Assembly: GCA_963797265.1 (NCBI GenBank)
Contig: CAWCOY010000006.1
Span: 186,001-250,000 of the forward strand
Length of the DNA stretch: 64,000 nt
Direction of reading: 5' to 3'
Source of the DNA: DASUPK01 sp963797265
Lineage (GTDB): Bacteria; Actinomycetota; Thermoleophilia; Solirubrobacterales; 70-9
The notes under the pieces were generated by a model. That model saw only the letters and a list, made by a program, of their open reading frames with translations, ran no database searches and was not told the DNA's origin. The translations under genes were made by a program, and so were the position numbers. This document shows, piece after piece, positions 1-9,999 of the stretch (positions are counted from its first letter, which is position 1; every line of letters begins with the position of its first letter).

Positions 1-818
1 TCGATCAGCCCGGACCGCGAGCCCTTCTCGAGGTCGATCTGGGTGATGTCGCCGGTGACCACGAACTTGGAGCCGAAGCCGAGCCTGGTGAGGAACATCT
101 TCATCTGTTCGGGGCTCGTGTTCTGGGCCTCGTCCAGGATCACGAACGAGTCGTTCAACGACCTTCCCCGCATGAATGCGAGCGGGGCGACCTCGATCGT
201 GCCGCGGTCGAAGTAGGAGTTGACGCGCTCCGGATCGAGCATGTCGTAGAGGGCGTCGAAGAGGGGCCGCAGGTAGGGGTCGACCTTCGCCTGGATGTCA
301 CCGGGCAGGAAGCCGAGCCGTTCGCCCGCCTCCACGGCCGGCCGGGTCAGGATCACGCGCTGAACGTCGCCGCGCGAGAGCGCCGCGGCCGCCATCGCCA
401 CGGCCAGGAAGGTCTTGCCGGTGCCTGCCGGACCGATTCCGAACGTGATCGTGTGCCTCCGGATCGAGTCGACGTAGTGCTTCTGGTTGAGGGTCTTGGG
501 AGCGATCCGCGTGTTGCGGTGCTGCCAGATGACGTCCTCGAGGATCTCCGCCGGGCTCTCGTGCTTGTCGAGCGCGCGGGTGACCGCCTCGATCGTGCCG
601 GGCGCGATCTCGTGCCCCTGCTCGATCAGATCGACAAGCTCGCCGACCACGGTCTCGGCCGTGCGGACGTCCCCGGCATCTCCGTCCAGCGTGAGGATGT
701 TCCCGCGCAGGAAGAGGTCGACGTCGAGATGCCCCTCCAGACTCTTCAGCACCGCATCCTCGGAACCGGCCAACTCGGCGGCCACGGTGTTGTCGATAGT
801 CAGCTGCCTCCGAGCCAC
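1..818 (-). CDS. phoH: PhoH-like ATPase (3' end outside the window)
   Basis: About 272 residues are visible and the C-terminus runs off the left edge. The frame carries a Walker A motif GPAGTGKT (lysine at about residue 135), then ILTRPAVEAGERLGFLPGD, and a Walker B-like VILDEAQN followed by TGDITQIDL, all hallmarks of the PhoH/YbeZ family of cytoplasmic NTPases linked to RNA metabolism and ribosome maturation. The GTG start at 818 shares one base with the TAG stop of yqeY (TAGTG), implying translational coupling. In many bacteria ybeY follows phoH, and that gene would lie just outside the window. Family assignment is firm; the exact substrate is not known from sequence. Confidence 0.95.
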   Translation of the reverse strand, partial: MARRQLTIDNTVAAELAGSEDAVLKSLEGHLDVDLFLRGNILTLDGDAGDVRTAETVVGELVDLIEQGHEIAPGTIEAVTRALDKHESPAEILEDVIWQHRNTRIAPKTLNQKHYVDSIRRHTITFGIGPAGTGKTFLAVAMAAAALSRGDVQRVILTRPAVEAGERLGFLPGDIQAKVDPYLRPLFDALYDMLDPERVNSYFDRGTIEVAPLAFMRGRSLNDSFVILDEAQNTSPEQMKMFLTRLGFGSKFVVTGDITQIDLEKGSRSGLI

Positions 819-1249
819 TAAGCGTTCAACTTCTCGCGCACCGCCTGGCTGACCCGCTTCCCGTCCGCTCGTCCGCCCACCTTTGGCATCAGTACCTTCA
901 TGACGCCCCCCATGTCCTTGGGCTCGCTGGCACCGGACTCCTCGATCGCTCCGGCGACCAGCTCCGAGAGCTCCTCGTCGGAGAGCTGGGCGGGCAGGTA
1001 TCCCTCGATCAGCTTCGCCTCGGCCTCCTCCGCCTCCGCCTGCTCGGTCCGGTCGCCCTCGCGGAGCGCTTCGGCCGCGTCCAGCCGTCGCTTGCGCTCA
1101 CGCTGCAGCGCGGCGACCTCGTCGCCCTTGCCCTCCTTCTCCTCAGCCTGAAGGGCGTTGACGAGCATGCGCAGCCGGCCGACGGTCTCCTTCTCGCCGG
1201 CCTTCATCGCCGTCTTCACGTCATCCTGGACCTGCTCGAGGATGGTCAC
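818..1249 (-). CDS. yqeY: GatB/YqeY domain protein
   Basis: A 143-residue protein of the usual stand-alone YqeY length. The N-terminus has an amphipathic helix and the family pattern RLRMLVNALQ near residues 25-34. The C-terminal half has the GGVMKVLMPKVGGRADGK signature that resembles the tail domain of GatB, the amidotransferase subunit that acts on Asp-tRNA and Glu-tRNA. The biological role of free YqeY is unsettled; tRNA-dependent amidation or tRNA binding is inferred from the domain. It sits 3 bases after the DUF1232 gene and overlaps phoH by one base, so it belongs to the same minus-strand transcript. Confidence 0.93.
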   Translation of the reverse strand: MTILEQVQDDVKTAMKAGEKETVGRLRMLVNALQAEEKEGKGDEVAALQRERKRRLDAAEALREGDRTEQAEAEEAEAKLIEGYLPAQLSDEELSELVAGAIEESGASEPKDMGGVMKVLMPKVGGRADGKRVSQAVREKLNA

Positions 1250-1252
1250 CGC

Positions 1253-1705
1253 CTAAAGCGTAGTCGGCGGGGTCGCTGCTCCGTTCGTCTCCAAGCCCGC
1301 CGCCCGAAGCACCAGGGTGAGCGACGCCTCCGGGCCGGGCCAGGCCTCGCGGACGAGCTCGATGCCGCCCCCGCGGACGACCAGGCGGAGGGCCAGGCCG
1401 AGGACCACCGCGTCGTCGAGCTGGCCGATGCCGGGGAGGAAGTCCGGGACGAGGTCGATCGGGAGGGCCAAATAGCCCAGAGCTCCGAAGAGGAGGACTC
1501 GCCGGGGCCGCGAGATGCGCCTGTCCCTGGCTAGGCGCGAGACGAGGACGAGGCAGTCGGGGATGAAGCCGGCCAGCGCCCGGGCGTCCTCGCGGCGGCC
1601 CGCGGCGATCAGGGCGGCGACGGCGACGACGTAAAACCCCACGATGAAGAGGAGGAGTCCCCAGGGCCAGAAAGGGACCTCTTCGGGATTGATGGCGGCC
1701 GACAA
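1253..1705 (-). CDS. DUF1232 (YkvA-like) membrane protein
   Basis: A 150-residue protein with one N-terminal hydrophobic segment (about residues 12-32, PFWPWGLLLFIVGFY) followed by the DUF1232 core. The core signature ALGYLALPIDLVPDFLPGIGQLDD sits near residues 75-98; this proline- and aspartate-rich hairpin is shared by YkvA-type proteins of unknown function. I chose the TTG start at 1705 because a GAGGAAA ribosome-binding site lies just upstream. It lies between murI and yqeY in an all-minus cluster. No enzymatic motif is visible, so only the family is assigned. Confidence 0.85.
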   Translation of the reverse strand: MSAAINPEEVPFWPWGLLLFIVGFYVVAVAALIAAGRREDARALAGFIPDCLVLVSRLARDRRISRPRRVLLFGALGYLALPIDLVPDFLPGIGQLDDAVVLGLALRLVVRGGGIELVREAWPGPEASLTLVLRAAGLETNGAATPPTTL

Positions 1706-1768
1706 GGTGATTTCCTCGAATGTTGAGCGTTTTCCCGGCCCTAGGCCTGGAAAGTGCTCACGATCCAG

Positions 1769-2593
1769 TCACGGCAGGTCCACGCGCTCGATCTCGCCGA
1801 GCGGCATCTGCAGGAAGCGCGTGCCGAGCTCACGGAAGGCATCCGGGTCTCCCGTGCACATGAAGCGATAGGTCCCCTCTTCATTGCCGCTTTTCGAAAG
1901 ACCCGCCGCGGCGAGGGTGCGATCGGCGGTGGCGGCGATCGCATGCCCGGCGGTGACGAGATGCACGTCGCGCCCCAGGATCCGCTGCAGCATCGGCGCG
2001 ACCAGCGGGTAATGGGTGCAGCCGAGTACCACCGTGTCGACCTCCGCTCGCTTCAGAGGCGCGCAGTAGGAGCGGACCATCTCGACCACGCTCTCCTCGA
2101 ATGGGAAGCCCCGCTGGATCACCGCGGCGAGGTCCGGCGCCTCGACCTCGGTGACCGTCAGGGCTCGCTGCTGGCCGGCGAGCGCCCTGAGGTAGGCGCC
2201 GCTCCGAACCGTCGCGGGCGTCGCCAGGACGCCCACCTTGCCCGTTTGGCTGAGCGCGGCGGCGATCTCGGCCTCGGGATCGATCACGGTCACCACGCCG
2301 ATTCCCGCCTCGGCCGCAATCTCCCTGGCCACCGCCTGGCCGGCCGACGCGGCCGAATTGCAGGCGATCACCAGCAGCTTCGCCCCGCGTTCGAGCAGGT
2401 AACGGCTGACCTGCTCGACGTGTTCGCGGAGCTCGTCGGCCGTCCGGGCCCCGTAGGGGAAGCGGGCATCGTCTCCGAGATAGACGTAGTCCTCCTCGGG
2501 CAGCGAGACGAGGCACTCGTGCAGGACCGTGAGCCCGCCGACGCCCGAGTCGAACATCGCGATCGGCAGCTCCGCGCTGAGCTCGGCCGCCAT
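1769..2593 (-). CDS. murI: Glutamate racemase
   Basis: Interconverts L- and D-glutamate, supplying D-Glu for peptidoglycan. The 274-residue product has the N-terminal MFDSGVGGLTVL motif with its catalytic-region Asp/Ser, the first catalytic cysteine in VIACNSAAS (C78), and the second in VLGCTHYPL (C192), the cysteine pair that defines this racemase. I start at the ATG at 2593, not an upstream in-frame codon, because this ATG overlaps the TGA stop of prmA by one base (TGATG) and aligns with the normal family start. Translational coupling to prmA is likely. Confidence 0.96.
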   Translation of the reverse strand: MAAELSAELPIAMFDSGVGGLTVLHECLVSLPEEDYVYLGDDARFPYGARTADELREHVEQVSRYLLERGAKLLVIACNSAASAGQAVAREIAAEAGIGVVTVIDPEAEIAAALSQTGKVGVLATPATVRSGAYLRALAGQQRALTVTEVEAPDLAAVIQRGFPFEESVVEMVRSYCAPLKRAEVDTVVLGCTHYPLVAPMLQRILGRDVHLVTAGHAIAATADRTLAAAGLSKSGNEEGTYRFMCTGDPDAFRELGTRFLQMPLGEIERVDLP

Positions 2594-3426
2594 CAGGCTC
2601 CCAGCTCGCTGCGCAGGAGCAGCGCGGCCCACTCACCCTCCGTGCGCCTCTCCTTCTCCGCGAGACCCAGAGTGGCGAGCGCGCCGGCCACGCCATCGGT
2701 CTCGGACTCGAGCATTCCGGAACAGACCAGGGTGCTCGGGGCCTCGGCCTCGGCCGCGAGCTGCTCCGCACAGTCCTCGAGCAGATTGGCGGTGAGGTTG
2801 GCGACCACCGTGGGAGCGATCGGCGGCGCGCTCTCCCGGACGTCAAGGCGCTCGAGACCAAGGTCCACCCCATTCGCCTCCGCGTTGGCACGCGCGGTCT
2901 CCAGTGACGCCTCCTCGCGGTCGCAGCCGGTGACGGGGCCCCAGCCGAGCTTGGCAGCCGCGATCGCAAGCACGCCGGAGCCCGTGCCCCAGTCCGCGAT
3001 CGGCCCCGATGCCTCGCCGGCTTCCTCGAGCTCGATCAGCAGGGCGAGGCAGAGGCGGGTCGTCGGATGTCCGCCGGTACCGAAGGCACGGCCCGGATCG
3101 ACCACGACGTCGATCAGGCCGTCCTGAGGGTCCCACCACGACGGACGCACGCCCACTCTGCCGGCGACCTCGATCGGCCGGTGGAAGTCGGCCCAGCGAT
3201 CGGCCCAGTCGTCCGGGACCGAGGTCGTGGTGACATCCACAAGACCGCCGCCGGCCGCCGCCTGGAGCTCTCCGAGCTCGGGGACCTCGCCGGGGGGCCC
3301 GTAGATCGCGAACTCGATCCAGCCCGGGCCGCGCTCCTCCTCGAGCCCGTTGGGCGCCAGCTCGAGCAGGTTGGCCATCACCTGCTCCGCGTATTCCGGC
3401 TCGCAGCGAACCGCGAGACGGATCAT
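2593..3426 (-). CDS. prmA: Ribosomal protein L11 methyltransferase
   Basis: A class I SAM-dependent methyltransferase that modifies lysines and the N-terminus of ribosomal protein L11. The 277-residue protein has an N-terminal ferredoxin-like substrate domain (about 1-85), the PrmA signature DPGRAFGTGGHPTT, the SAM-binding loop ADWGTGSGVLAIAAAK, and the NPPY-equivalent VVANLTANLL. Its ATG start overlaps the stop of dnaJ as ATGA when dnaJ is read in the corrected frame, which supports both the start and the dnaJ frame correction. It is normally found directly after dnaJ in this gene order. Confidence 0.95.
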   Translation of the reverse strand: MIRLAVRCEPEYAEQVMANLLELAPNGLEEERGPGWIEFAIYGPPGEVPELGELQAAAGGGLVDVTTTSVPDDWADRWADFHRPIEVAGRVGVRPSWWDPQDGLIDVVVDPGRAFGTGGHPTTRLCLALLIELEEAGEASGPIADWGTGSGVLAIAAAKLGWGPVTGCDREEASLETARANAEANGVDLGLERLDVRESAPPIAPTVVANLTANLLEDCAEQLAAEAEAPSTLVCSGMLESETDGVAGALATLGLAEKERRTEGEWAALLLRSELGA

Positions 3427-4506
3427 CTACGCCGGGTGGGTTGCCGCTCGAGCGTCTCCGCCAGGCGCTCGGCGGCCTCTCGCTGCTCCGTGTCGAGGTC
3501 CGTGGGCACCACGAGCTCGAAGACCACGTGCTGGTCGCCGCGGCGTCCGCCGTGGAGCGGAGGCAGCCCGCGCCCGCTGAGCAGCCCGGTGTCGCCGTGC
3601 TGCGTCCCGGCCGGGACCTCGATGGCGACCTCGCCTTCCAGGGTGGGCACGAACACCTCGCCCCCGACGATCGCCGTCGCCACCGGAACCTCCGCCCGCG
3701 TGATCAGCTCGGTGCCCTGCCGGGTGAAGCGCTCGTCCATATCGATCCTCACCTCGACGTAGAGGTCGCCCTGGCGCCCGGCCATTGCGCCGGCGTGACC
3801 GGCGCCCAGCGATTCGTATCCGCTGGCCGTCCTCGATCCCGGACGGGACATCGACCTCCCAGGCGCGCATCTCGGTGATGCGCCCCGCGCCGCCGCAGCG
3901 CTCGCAGGGGGTCTCCGGAACACGTCCGTCGCCGCCGCAGCGGTCGCAGGGCATCGCGTGGACCACCTGCCCGAAGATGCTGCGACTCACCTGTTGGAGC
4001 TGGCCCGTCCCCCCGCACTTGGGGCAGGTCTCGATCGGCGTTCCGGGCTCCGCGCCGTTGCCCCGACAGCGCTCGCAGACGCTCACCGCCTCGAAGGAGA
4101 CCTCCCGCTCCTGGTCCTCGAGGACGTCCTCGAGCTCCAGCTCGACCACGGCGGCCACGTCGGCACCCGCGCCCGAGCCGCGGCCGAAGCCGCCGAAGGG
4201 GTCGCCGCCTCCGAAGATCGCGTCGAAGATGTCCTGGAAGCCGCCGAACCCGGCCCCCGGCTCGAAGCCGCCGGAGCGCAGCCCCTCGTGCCCGAAGCGG
4301 TCATAGGTCTCGCGCCGCTGACGGTCGGACAGGACCTCGTAGGCCTCGGCCGCCTCCTTGAACTTCTCCTCGGCCTCGGGGTCGTGAGCGTTGACGTCGG
4401 GATGGAGCTCTCGGGCGAGCCCCCGGAATGCCTTCTTGATCTCGCCATCGGAGGCGTTCCGTGACACGCCCAGGACCTCGTAGTAGTCGCGCTTCGCCGT
4501 TGCCAT
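3423..4506 (-). pseudogene. dnaJ: Chaperone DnaJ, disrupted by one extra base
   Basis: A DnaJ co-chaperone of the full type: J domain (residues 1-70, HPD in ARELHPDVN), Gly/Phe-rich linker (75-115), and a zinc domain with four CxxCxG repeats (CERCRG, CPKCGG, CDRCGG, CERCGG). After GIEDGQRIRIAGR the frame is lost. The second C-terminal domain continues in another frame as GHAGAMAGRQGDLYVEVRID and on to PTRRR. Deleting one base near 3801-3802 restores an unbroken family-like protein whose stop overlaps prmA as ATGA. As read, translation runs on in the wrong frame to a stop at 3427. Either a sequencing error or a recent loss of the second dimerising C-terminal domain; actinobacteria commonly carry a second dnaJ beside dnaK. 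Confidence 0.88.
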
Positions 4507-4515
4507 GGGTGGCGG

Positions 4516-5544
4516 CTACTCGTCGTAGACCGTCTCGAAGAAGCGGGAGAGCTCGCCGGCCGCTCCCCGCACGCTGGCGATCGCGGTCGCGTAATCCATT
4601 CGCAGCGGTCCGATGATCCCGACCGACCCGAGGTTGCGGTAGCCGAGCCCGTAGTTGGCGCCCACCACGCTCACCGACCGCAGCTCGGGCGCCGGGTTCT
4701 CGCCGCCGATCCAGACGAAGACCGAACGCTGGTCGATCGCGGTGCGAAGGGCGCGCAGGACGTTGACCCGGTGCTCGAGCGTCCGCATCAACTCGTCGGC
4801 GTGCGGCAGATCGGCGAGATGCTCGTCTGAGAGCAGCCGGGCCGCGCCATCGACGTAGAGCGTGTCCTCGGCCGACTCCTCGAGGTCGGTGAAGGCGCTC
4901 GCGATCTCCGTCAGGAAGCCCTGTTCCTGATCACCCAGCTCGGGGGACCGCAGCCGGTCGACCACCATTCGCGCGCCGAGGCCGAGTCCCGAGAGTCGCT
5001 CGTTGAGGTAGCTGGCGGCCCACTCGACGAGCCCCGGATCGACCTCCTGCTCGAAGGTGAAGGCGCGTTTGGTGACGCCGCCGTTGGAGGCGATCACGAC
5101 CACCATCACCACGCGCGGCTGCAGCCGCAGCACCTCGATGCGGTGGATCGTGGCCGTGTGAAGTGGGGGTGCGGTGACCAGCGCCACCAGATCCGTGACC
5201 TGCGAGAGCGCGGTGGTCGTCTCCCGGATCGCGACGTCGACCTCGCGGCGCATGCGCGAGAGCCCGAGCTCGTCCGAGGTCGGCCGCGGCAGCCGCTCCT
5301 GCCGGGCCAGCAGCTGCTCCACGTAGAAGCGGTAGCCGCTGTCGGTGGGAACTCGCCCGGCGGAGGTGTGCGGGTGGGTGAGGAAGCCCTCGTCCTCCAG
5401 ACTGGCGAGCTCGGCCCGTACGGTGGACGAGCTCCAGTCGATGTCGGGGCGGTTGGCGAGCGCGCTCGAGCCGACCGGGCGCCCGTCATCGACGTAGCGC
5501 TCGACCACCAGCCTCAGGATCTGGCTTTGGCGTTCGCTCAGCAC
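4516..5544 (-). CDS. hrcA: Heat-inducible transcription repressor HrcA
   Basis: A 342-residue repressor that in other bacteria binds the CIRCE inverted repeat and controls groESL and dnaK operons. The N-terminal winged helix (residues 1-75) contains RQSQILRLVVERYVDDGRPVGSSAL and a conserved SSSTVRAELASLEDEGFLTHPHTSAGRVPT stretch that includes the recognition helix. The rest is the GAF-like dimerisation domain ending in GNYG/LGYRNLGSVGIIGPLRMDYATAIA-type sequence. It heads the hrcA-dnaJ-prmA-murI run. I do not see a CIRCE repeat within 100 bases upstream, so autoregulation cannot be shown here. The GTG start at 5544 follows a TATCCT box with almost no leader. Confidence 0.95.
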   Translation of the reverse strand: MLSERQSQILRLVVERYVDDGRPVGSSALANRPDIDWSSSTVRAELASLEDEGFLTHPHTSAGRVPTDSGYRFYVEQLLARQERLPRPTSDELGLSRMRREVDVAIRETTTALSQVTDLVALVTAPPLHTATIHRIEVLRLQPRVVMVVVIASNGGVTKRAFTFEQEVDPGLVEWAASYLNERLSGLGLGARMVVDRLRSPELGDQEQGFLTEIASAFTDLEESAEDTLYVDGAARLLSDEHLADLPHADELMRTLEHRVNVLRALRTAIDQRSVFVWIGGENPAPELRSVSVVGANYGLGYRNLGSVGIIGPLRMDYATAIASVRGAAGELSRFFETVYDE

Positions 5545-5574
5545 AGCGGTAAGGATAGGAACGCCGCGCCGCTA

Positions 5575-5979
5575 CTACGGGAACTGAACCTCAGCCTCTG
5601 CGTTGCGGATCACCTGGTTGTCGCCCTGAGCGGCAGCGGTCTCGACTACGACGCGGTTGCCGTCGGCCTCCTTGACCGTGCCGCTCACCACCAGCTCCTG
5701 CTCCGGAAAGCCCATTCCCCTGAACTGAACCGAGAGGCGTTTCAGCGCTCGCGGATCGCCATCCGCGAGCTGAGCGTTGCCCCGCGCGACCTGGGCCATC
5801 ATCCAGAGGCCGTGCAGGATGTTGCCGGGCAGCCCCACCGCCTTGGCGAACTCGGGGTCGATGTGGATCGGGTTGAAGTCGCCGGACGCGCCCGCGTAGC
5901 GGTGCGGGAGGTACTTGTCGGGCGTCACCTTGAGCTCCGGGATGCTGTCGCCCTGCTTGAGGTCAGCGAAATCAGGCAT
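5575..5979 (-). CDS. MaoC-like dehydratase, HadB-type subunit
   Basis: A 134-residue hotdog-fold protein. The hydratase-2 motif appears as YAGASGDFNPIHIDPEFA (about residues 28-45), with Asp and His at the usual catalytic positions, followed by ILHGLWMMAQ. Such proteins hydrate enoyl-CoA or dehydrate 3-hydroxyacyl-ACP/CoA. The gene follows a second MaoC-family gene with one base between them, the arrangement of two-subunit HadA/HadB-type dehydratases, so I infer that the products form a heterodimer in which this is the catalytic half. The pathway (fatty-acid elongation or degradation) cannot be told from sequence. Confidence 0.9.
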   Translation of the reverse strand: MPDFADLKQGDSIPELKVTPDKYLPHRYAGASGDFNPIHIDPEFAKAVGLPGNILHGLWMMAQVARGNAQLADGDPRALKRLSVQFRGMGFPEQELVVSGTVKEADGNRVVVETAAAQGDNQVIRNAEAEVQFP

Positions 5980-5980
5980 T

Positions 5981-6421
5981 TCAGACTCCCCTGACGATGT
6001 TGGTCCAGGTCCCCTTCACCGTCTGCTTGCCCTCCTGGTTTTGAGAGATCGTCTCGAAGACGTAGAAGCCCATCCCGTTCCTCTCGTAGATCTCCCTGCA
6101 GGTGGCCGTCGTCGAGACCACGTCGCCGTCGCAGACCGGCTCATCCCACTCGAATTCCTGGGAGCCGTGCAGCATGGTCGCGAGGTTGATGCCGATCTCC
6201 GGATCCAGGATCGCCGGGCCCATCGCGCGGGCGCTGTAGACCACGCAGAACATCGGCGGGGCGACCAGGTCGCGAAAGCCGGCCGACCTGGCGGCCTCGT
6301 GATCGCGGTGAACCGGGTTGGCCGCCCCGATCGCGTCCGCGAACTCGCGGATCTTCTCCGCCCCGACCTCGTAGATCGCCGGGTCCCACTGCTTTCCGAT
6401 CCCGTCCGTCTTCACCGCCAT
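5981..6421 (-). CDS. MaoC-family dehydratase, HadA-type (FAS1-like) subunit
   Basis: A 146-residue protein matching the FAS1-like dehydratase N-terminal domain: GKQWDPAIYEVGAEKIREFADAI at the start, HRDHEAARSAGF and APPMFCVVY in the middle, and LHGSQEFEWDEPVCDGDVV. It lacks the D-x-x-x-H catalytic pair seen in its neighbour, as expected for the non-catalytic substrate-binding subunit. I start at the ATG at 6421. A longer frame extends upstream, but the family start matches here and a TAGAAT box lies about 10 bases before the ATG, suggesting a short or absent leader. Transcribed with the HadB-type gene. Confidence 0.88.
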   Translation of the reverse strand: MAVKTDGIGKQWDPAIYEVGAEKIREFADAIGAANPVHRDHEAARSAGFRDLVAPPMFCVVYSARAMGPAILDPEIGINLATMLHGSQEFEWDEPVCDGDVVSTTATCREIYERNGMGFYVFETISQNQEGKQTVKGTWTNIVRGV

Positions 6422-6450
6422 CGGCCGCGGGATTCTAGATTCCGAGCGGA
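6422..6450 (-). promoter_or_regulatory. Possible promoter for the dehydratase pair
   Basis: On the minus strand a TAGAAT hexamer, close to the -10 consensus, sits about 10 bases ahead of the ATG at 6421. No convincing -35 box is visible. A start site 6-7 bases downstream of the box would give a near-leaderless mRNA, which is common in actinobacteria. Prediction from pattern only. Confidence 0.3.
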
Positions 6451-6530
6451 TCCAGGCGCGTTCCCCCGTGCGGGCTAGGGTAGATATCGAGGTGTCTCCG
6501 TTTCTCACCACCAGGGATAGAGAGGGTGGG

Positions 6531-7106
6531 ATGCGCTTCCGCCCGTTCGCGATTCCGCTGATCATCGCGGCGATCGGCGTCCCGATCGTCGCGGCGATGG
6601 CGCTCGCCGGCAGCTTCGGGGCCGGCCTCGGGATGGCGGTGGGAGCGGTTGCAGCGACCTCCGTGCTCGTCTTCGCCGCCCGCGCCAAGCCGCAGCCGAA
6701 GCTGGAGGTCGCCGCTGCGGATGAAGAGGGGCACCGGATCCTGGTGGTCGCGGTCGCAGAGGCGACCCCGGCGGCGGCGCAGCGGATCGCCGACATCACA
6801 GGCTCGCCATCCGACGTGCGCCTGCTGGTGCCGGTCCCGAGCCATCGGCTGGACCGCTGGCTCTCGGCGGAGGACGAAGCTCGGCGCGAGGCCCAGGCGC
6901 GCCTGGCCCGTTCAGCCGGAGCCCTGGTCGCTGCCGGGCTACCGGTGAGCGGGTCGGTCGGCGACGCGGACCCAGCCCAGGCCCTCGAGGACGAGCTCCG
7001 CGGCTACGCCGCCGACGAGGTGGTGCTGCTGACCGCGGGCGGGAGGGATCCGCTCGCCAAGGTCGAGGCGCGCCTCGGCCTGCCGCTCCGCCGCGTGAGC
7101 GCCTAG
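6531..7106 (+). CDS. Membrane-anchored protein of unknown function
   Basis: A 191-residue protein with two N-terminal membrane segments (about residues 7-25 and 28-48) and a soluble C-terminal domain beginning HRILVVAVAEATPAAAQRIADI. That domain alternates hydrophobic strands and helices and ends AADEVVLLTAGG, loosely recalling a universal-stress (USP-like) fold, but without its nucleotide-binding loop. The ATG at 6531 follows GAGGGTGGG; an upstream in-frame start at 6468 is less likely because it would cross the promoter zone of the divergent dehydratase pair. Its TAG stop shares CTAG with the stop of the convergent neighbour. I do not recognise a specific function. Confidence 0.7.
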   Translation: MRFRPFAIPLIIAAIGVPIVAAMALAGSFGAGLGMAVGAVAATSVLVFAARAKPQPKLEVAAADEEGHRILVVAVAEATPAAAQRIADITGSPSDVRLLVPVPSHRLDRWLSAEDEARREAQARLARSAGALVAAGLPVSGSVGDADPAQALEDELRGYAADEVVLLTAGGRDPLAKVEARLGLPLRRVSA

Positions 7107-7505
7107 TCGCGCTCGCGCTGCTCGGCCATCCGGAGCGCCTCCTCCGGCGTCGGGAGCATCGCCAGGTAGCTGCACTTGCCCTGCTCGTTGACCTCGAAGA
7201 GGAAGGCGATCCCCATGCTCACCTCGATCCCGCCGCGGCCCCGGCCCTCCTGGTGAACGGACGTGACCACGTGGCGCTCGCCGACCGGCGTGTTGTCGGT
7301 GACCTCGGCGGTGACCTCCTGCCACGCATCGGTCCAGGCTGTGATCCAGGTAACGAAGCCGTCGTGGCCGGTGTACTGCCCCGCGTTCGCCATCTCGGGA
7401 GATGCGTACACCTCGACGTCCTCGGAGAGAGCGGCCAGCATCCGGTCCATGTCGCCGTCGTTGAAGGCGTCCATGCCGGCCTGGGCCAGCGCCACGCGGT
7501 CCTCG

Positions 7506-7519
<14 letters not shown>
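7103..7519 (-). CDS. NTF2/SnoaL-like protein
   Basis: A 138-residue protein with the SnoaL/NTF2 cone-fold pattern: ALAQAGMDAFNDGDMDRMLAALSEDVEVYAS at the start, then YTGHDGFVTWITAWTDAW, then a strand-rich half ending EEALRMAEQ. Members include small isomerases, cyclases and proteins of unknown role; the catalytic residues are too variable to name a reaction. The ATG at 7519 overlaps the end of lepA by 14 bases, so it is probably translated from the lepA transcript. Confidence 0.82.
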
Positions 7520-9305
<1,786 letters not shown>

Positions 9306-9359
9306 TGGCGAACTGGAAGGGTAGGGCGCGGTTCGAATCGGTCACGGTAGGGTCCGAAC

Positions 9360-9997
9360 GTGTTCGACACCCACGAGCTCGGCGCGTTTCTGCTGACGGT
9401 GTTCGTGCTGATCGTCGTGCCGGGGCCAAGCGTGCTGTTCGTCGTCAGCCGCGCCCTCGCCCTTGGTCGACGAGCTGCGCTCGCGACCGTGGTCGGAAAC
9501 GCCGCCGGGCTCTCACTGCAGGTGGCACTGGTGGCACTTGGGGTCGGAACGATCGTTGCCGAGTCGGCGGCACTCTTCACGGTGATCAAGCTGCTCGGCG
9601 CCGCGTACCTCGTGGTGCTCGGTGCGCGCGTCCTCCGCGATAGGCGCAAGCTTGCGCAGCTGCTCGATGCCGCGGCTGCACCGCGCGACGGCGACGAATC
9701 ATTCGCGAAGGATTCGTCGTCGGCGCGACCAACCCGAAAGGGGTCTTCATCTTCACGGCCGTCCTGCCCCAGTTCGTCGACCGGAGCGCCGGTCACGTCC
9801 AGCTCCAGCTGACCTTTCTGGCCTCGGTCTGCTTGGGCATCGCGCTGATCACGGACAGTATTTGGGCGCTCGTCTCCGGCACCGTGCGCGCCTGGTTCGC
9901 CGGGAACTCACGCCGTCTCGAATTCATCGGTGGCGCCAGCGGACTCGTGATGGTGGGGCTCGGGCTCCGGCTTGCCGTCAGCGGCCGGAAGGACTGA
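9360..9997 (+). pseudogene. LysE/RhtB-family amino-acid exporter, frameshifted
   Basis: The first 105 codons encode a LysE-type transporter: FLLTVFVLIVVPGPSVLFVVSRAL contains the conserved PGP of helix 1, and two more membrane helices follow. The frame then breaks between about 9660 and 9695. The remainder continues in another frame as RREGF-type sequence (REGFVVGATNPKG, then FTAVLPQFVD) with three further helices, ending with TGA at 9995-9997. The net shift is one missing base (or two extra). TNPKG and LPQFV are strongly conserved in LysE proteins, so a complete ancestral gene is certain. Sequencing error and true decay cannot be separated here. The methyltransferase starts 3 bases later. 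Confidence 0.85.
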
Positions 9998-9999
9998 CT

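Noticed and set aside
5545..5660. A CIRCE repeat upstream of hrcA
   Set aside because: I looked for TTAGCACTC and its partner and found neither; HrcA targets must lie elsewhere.
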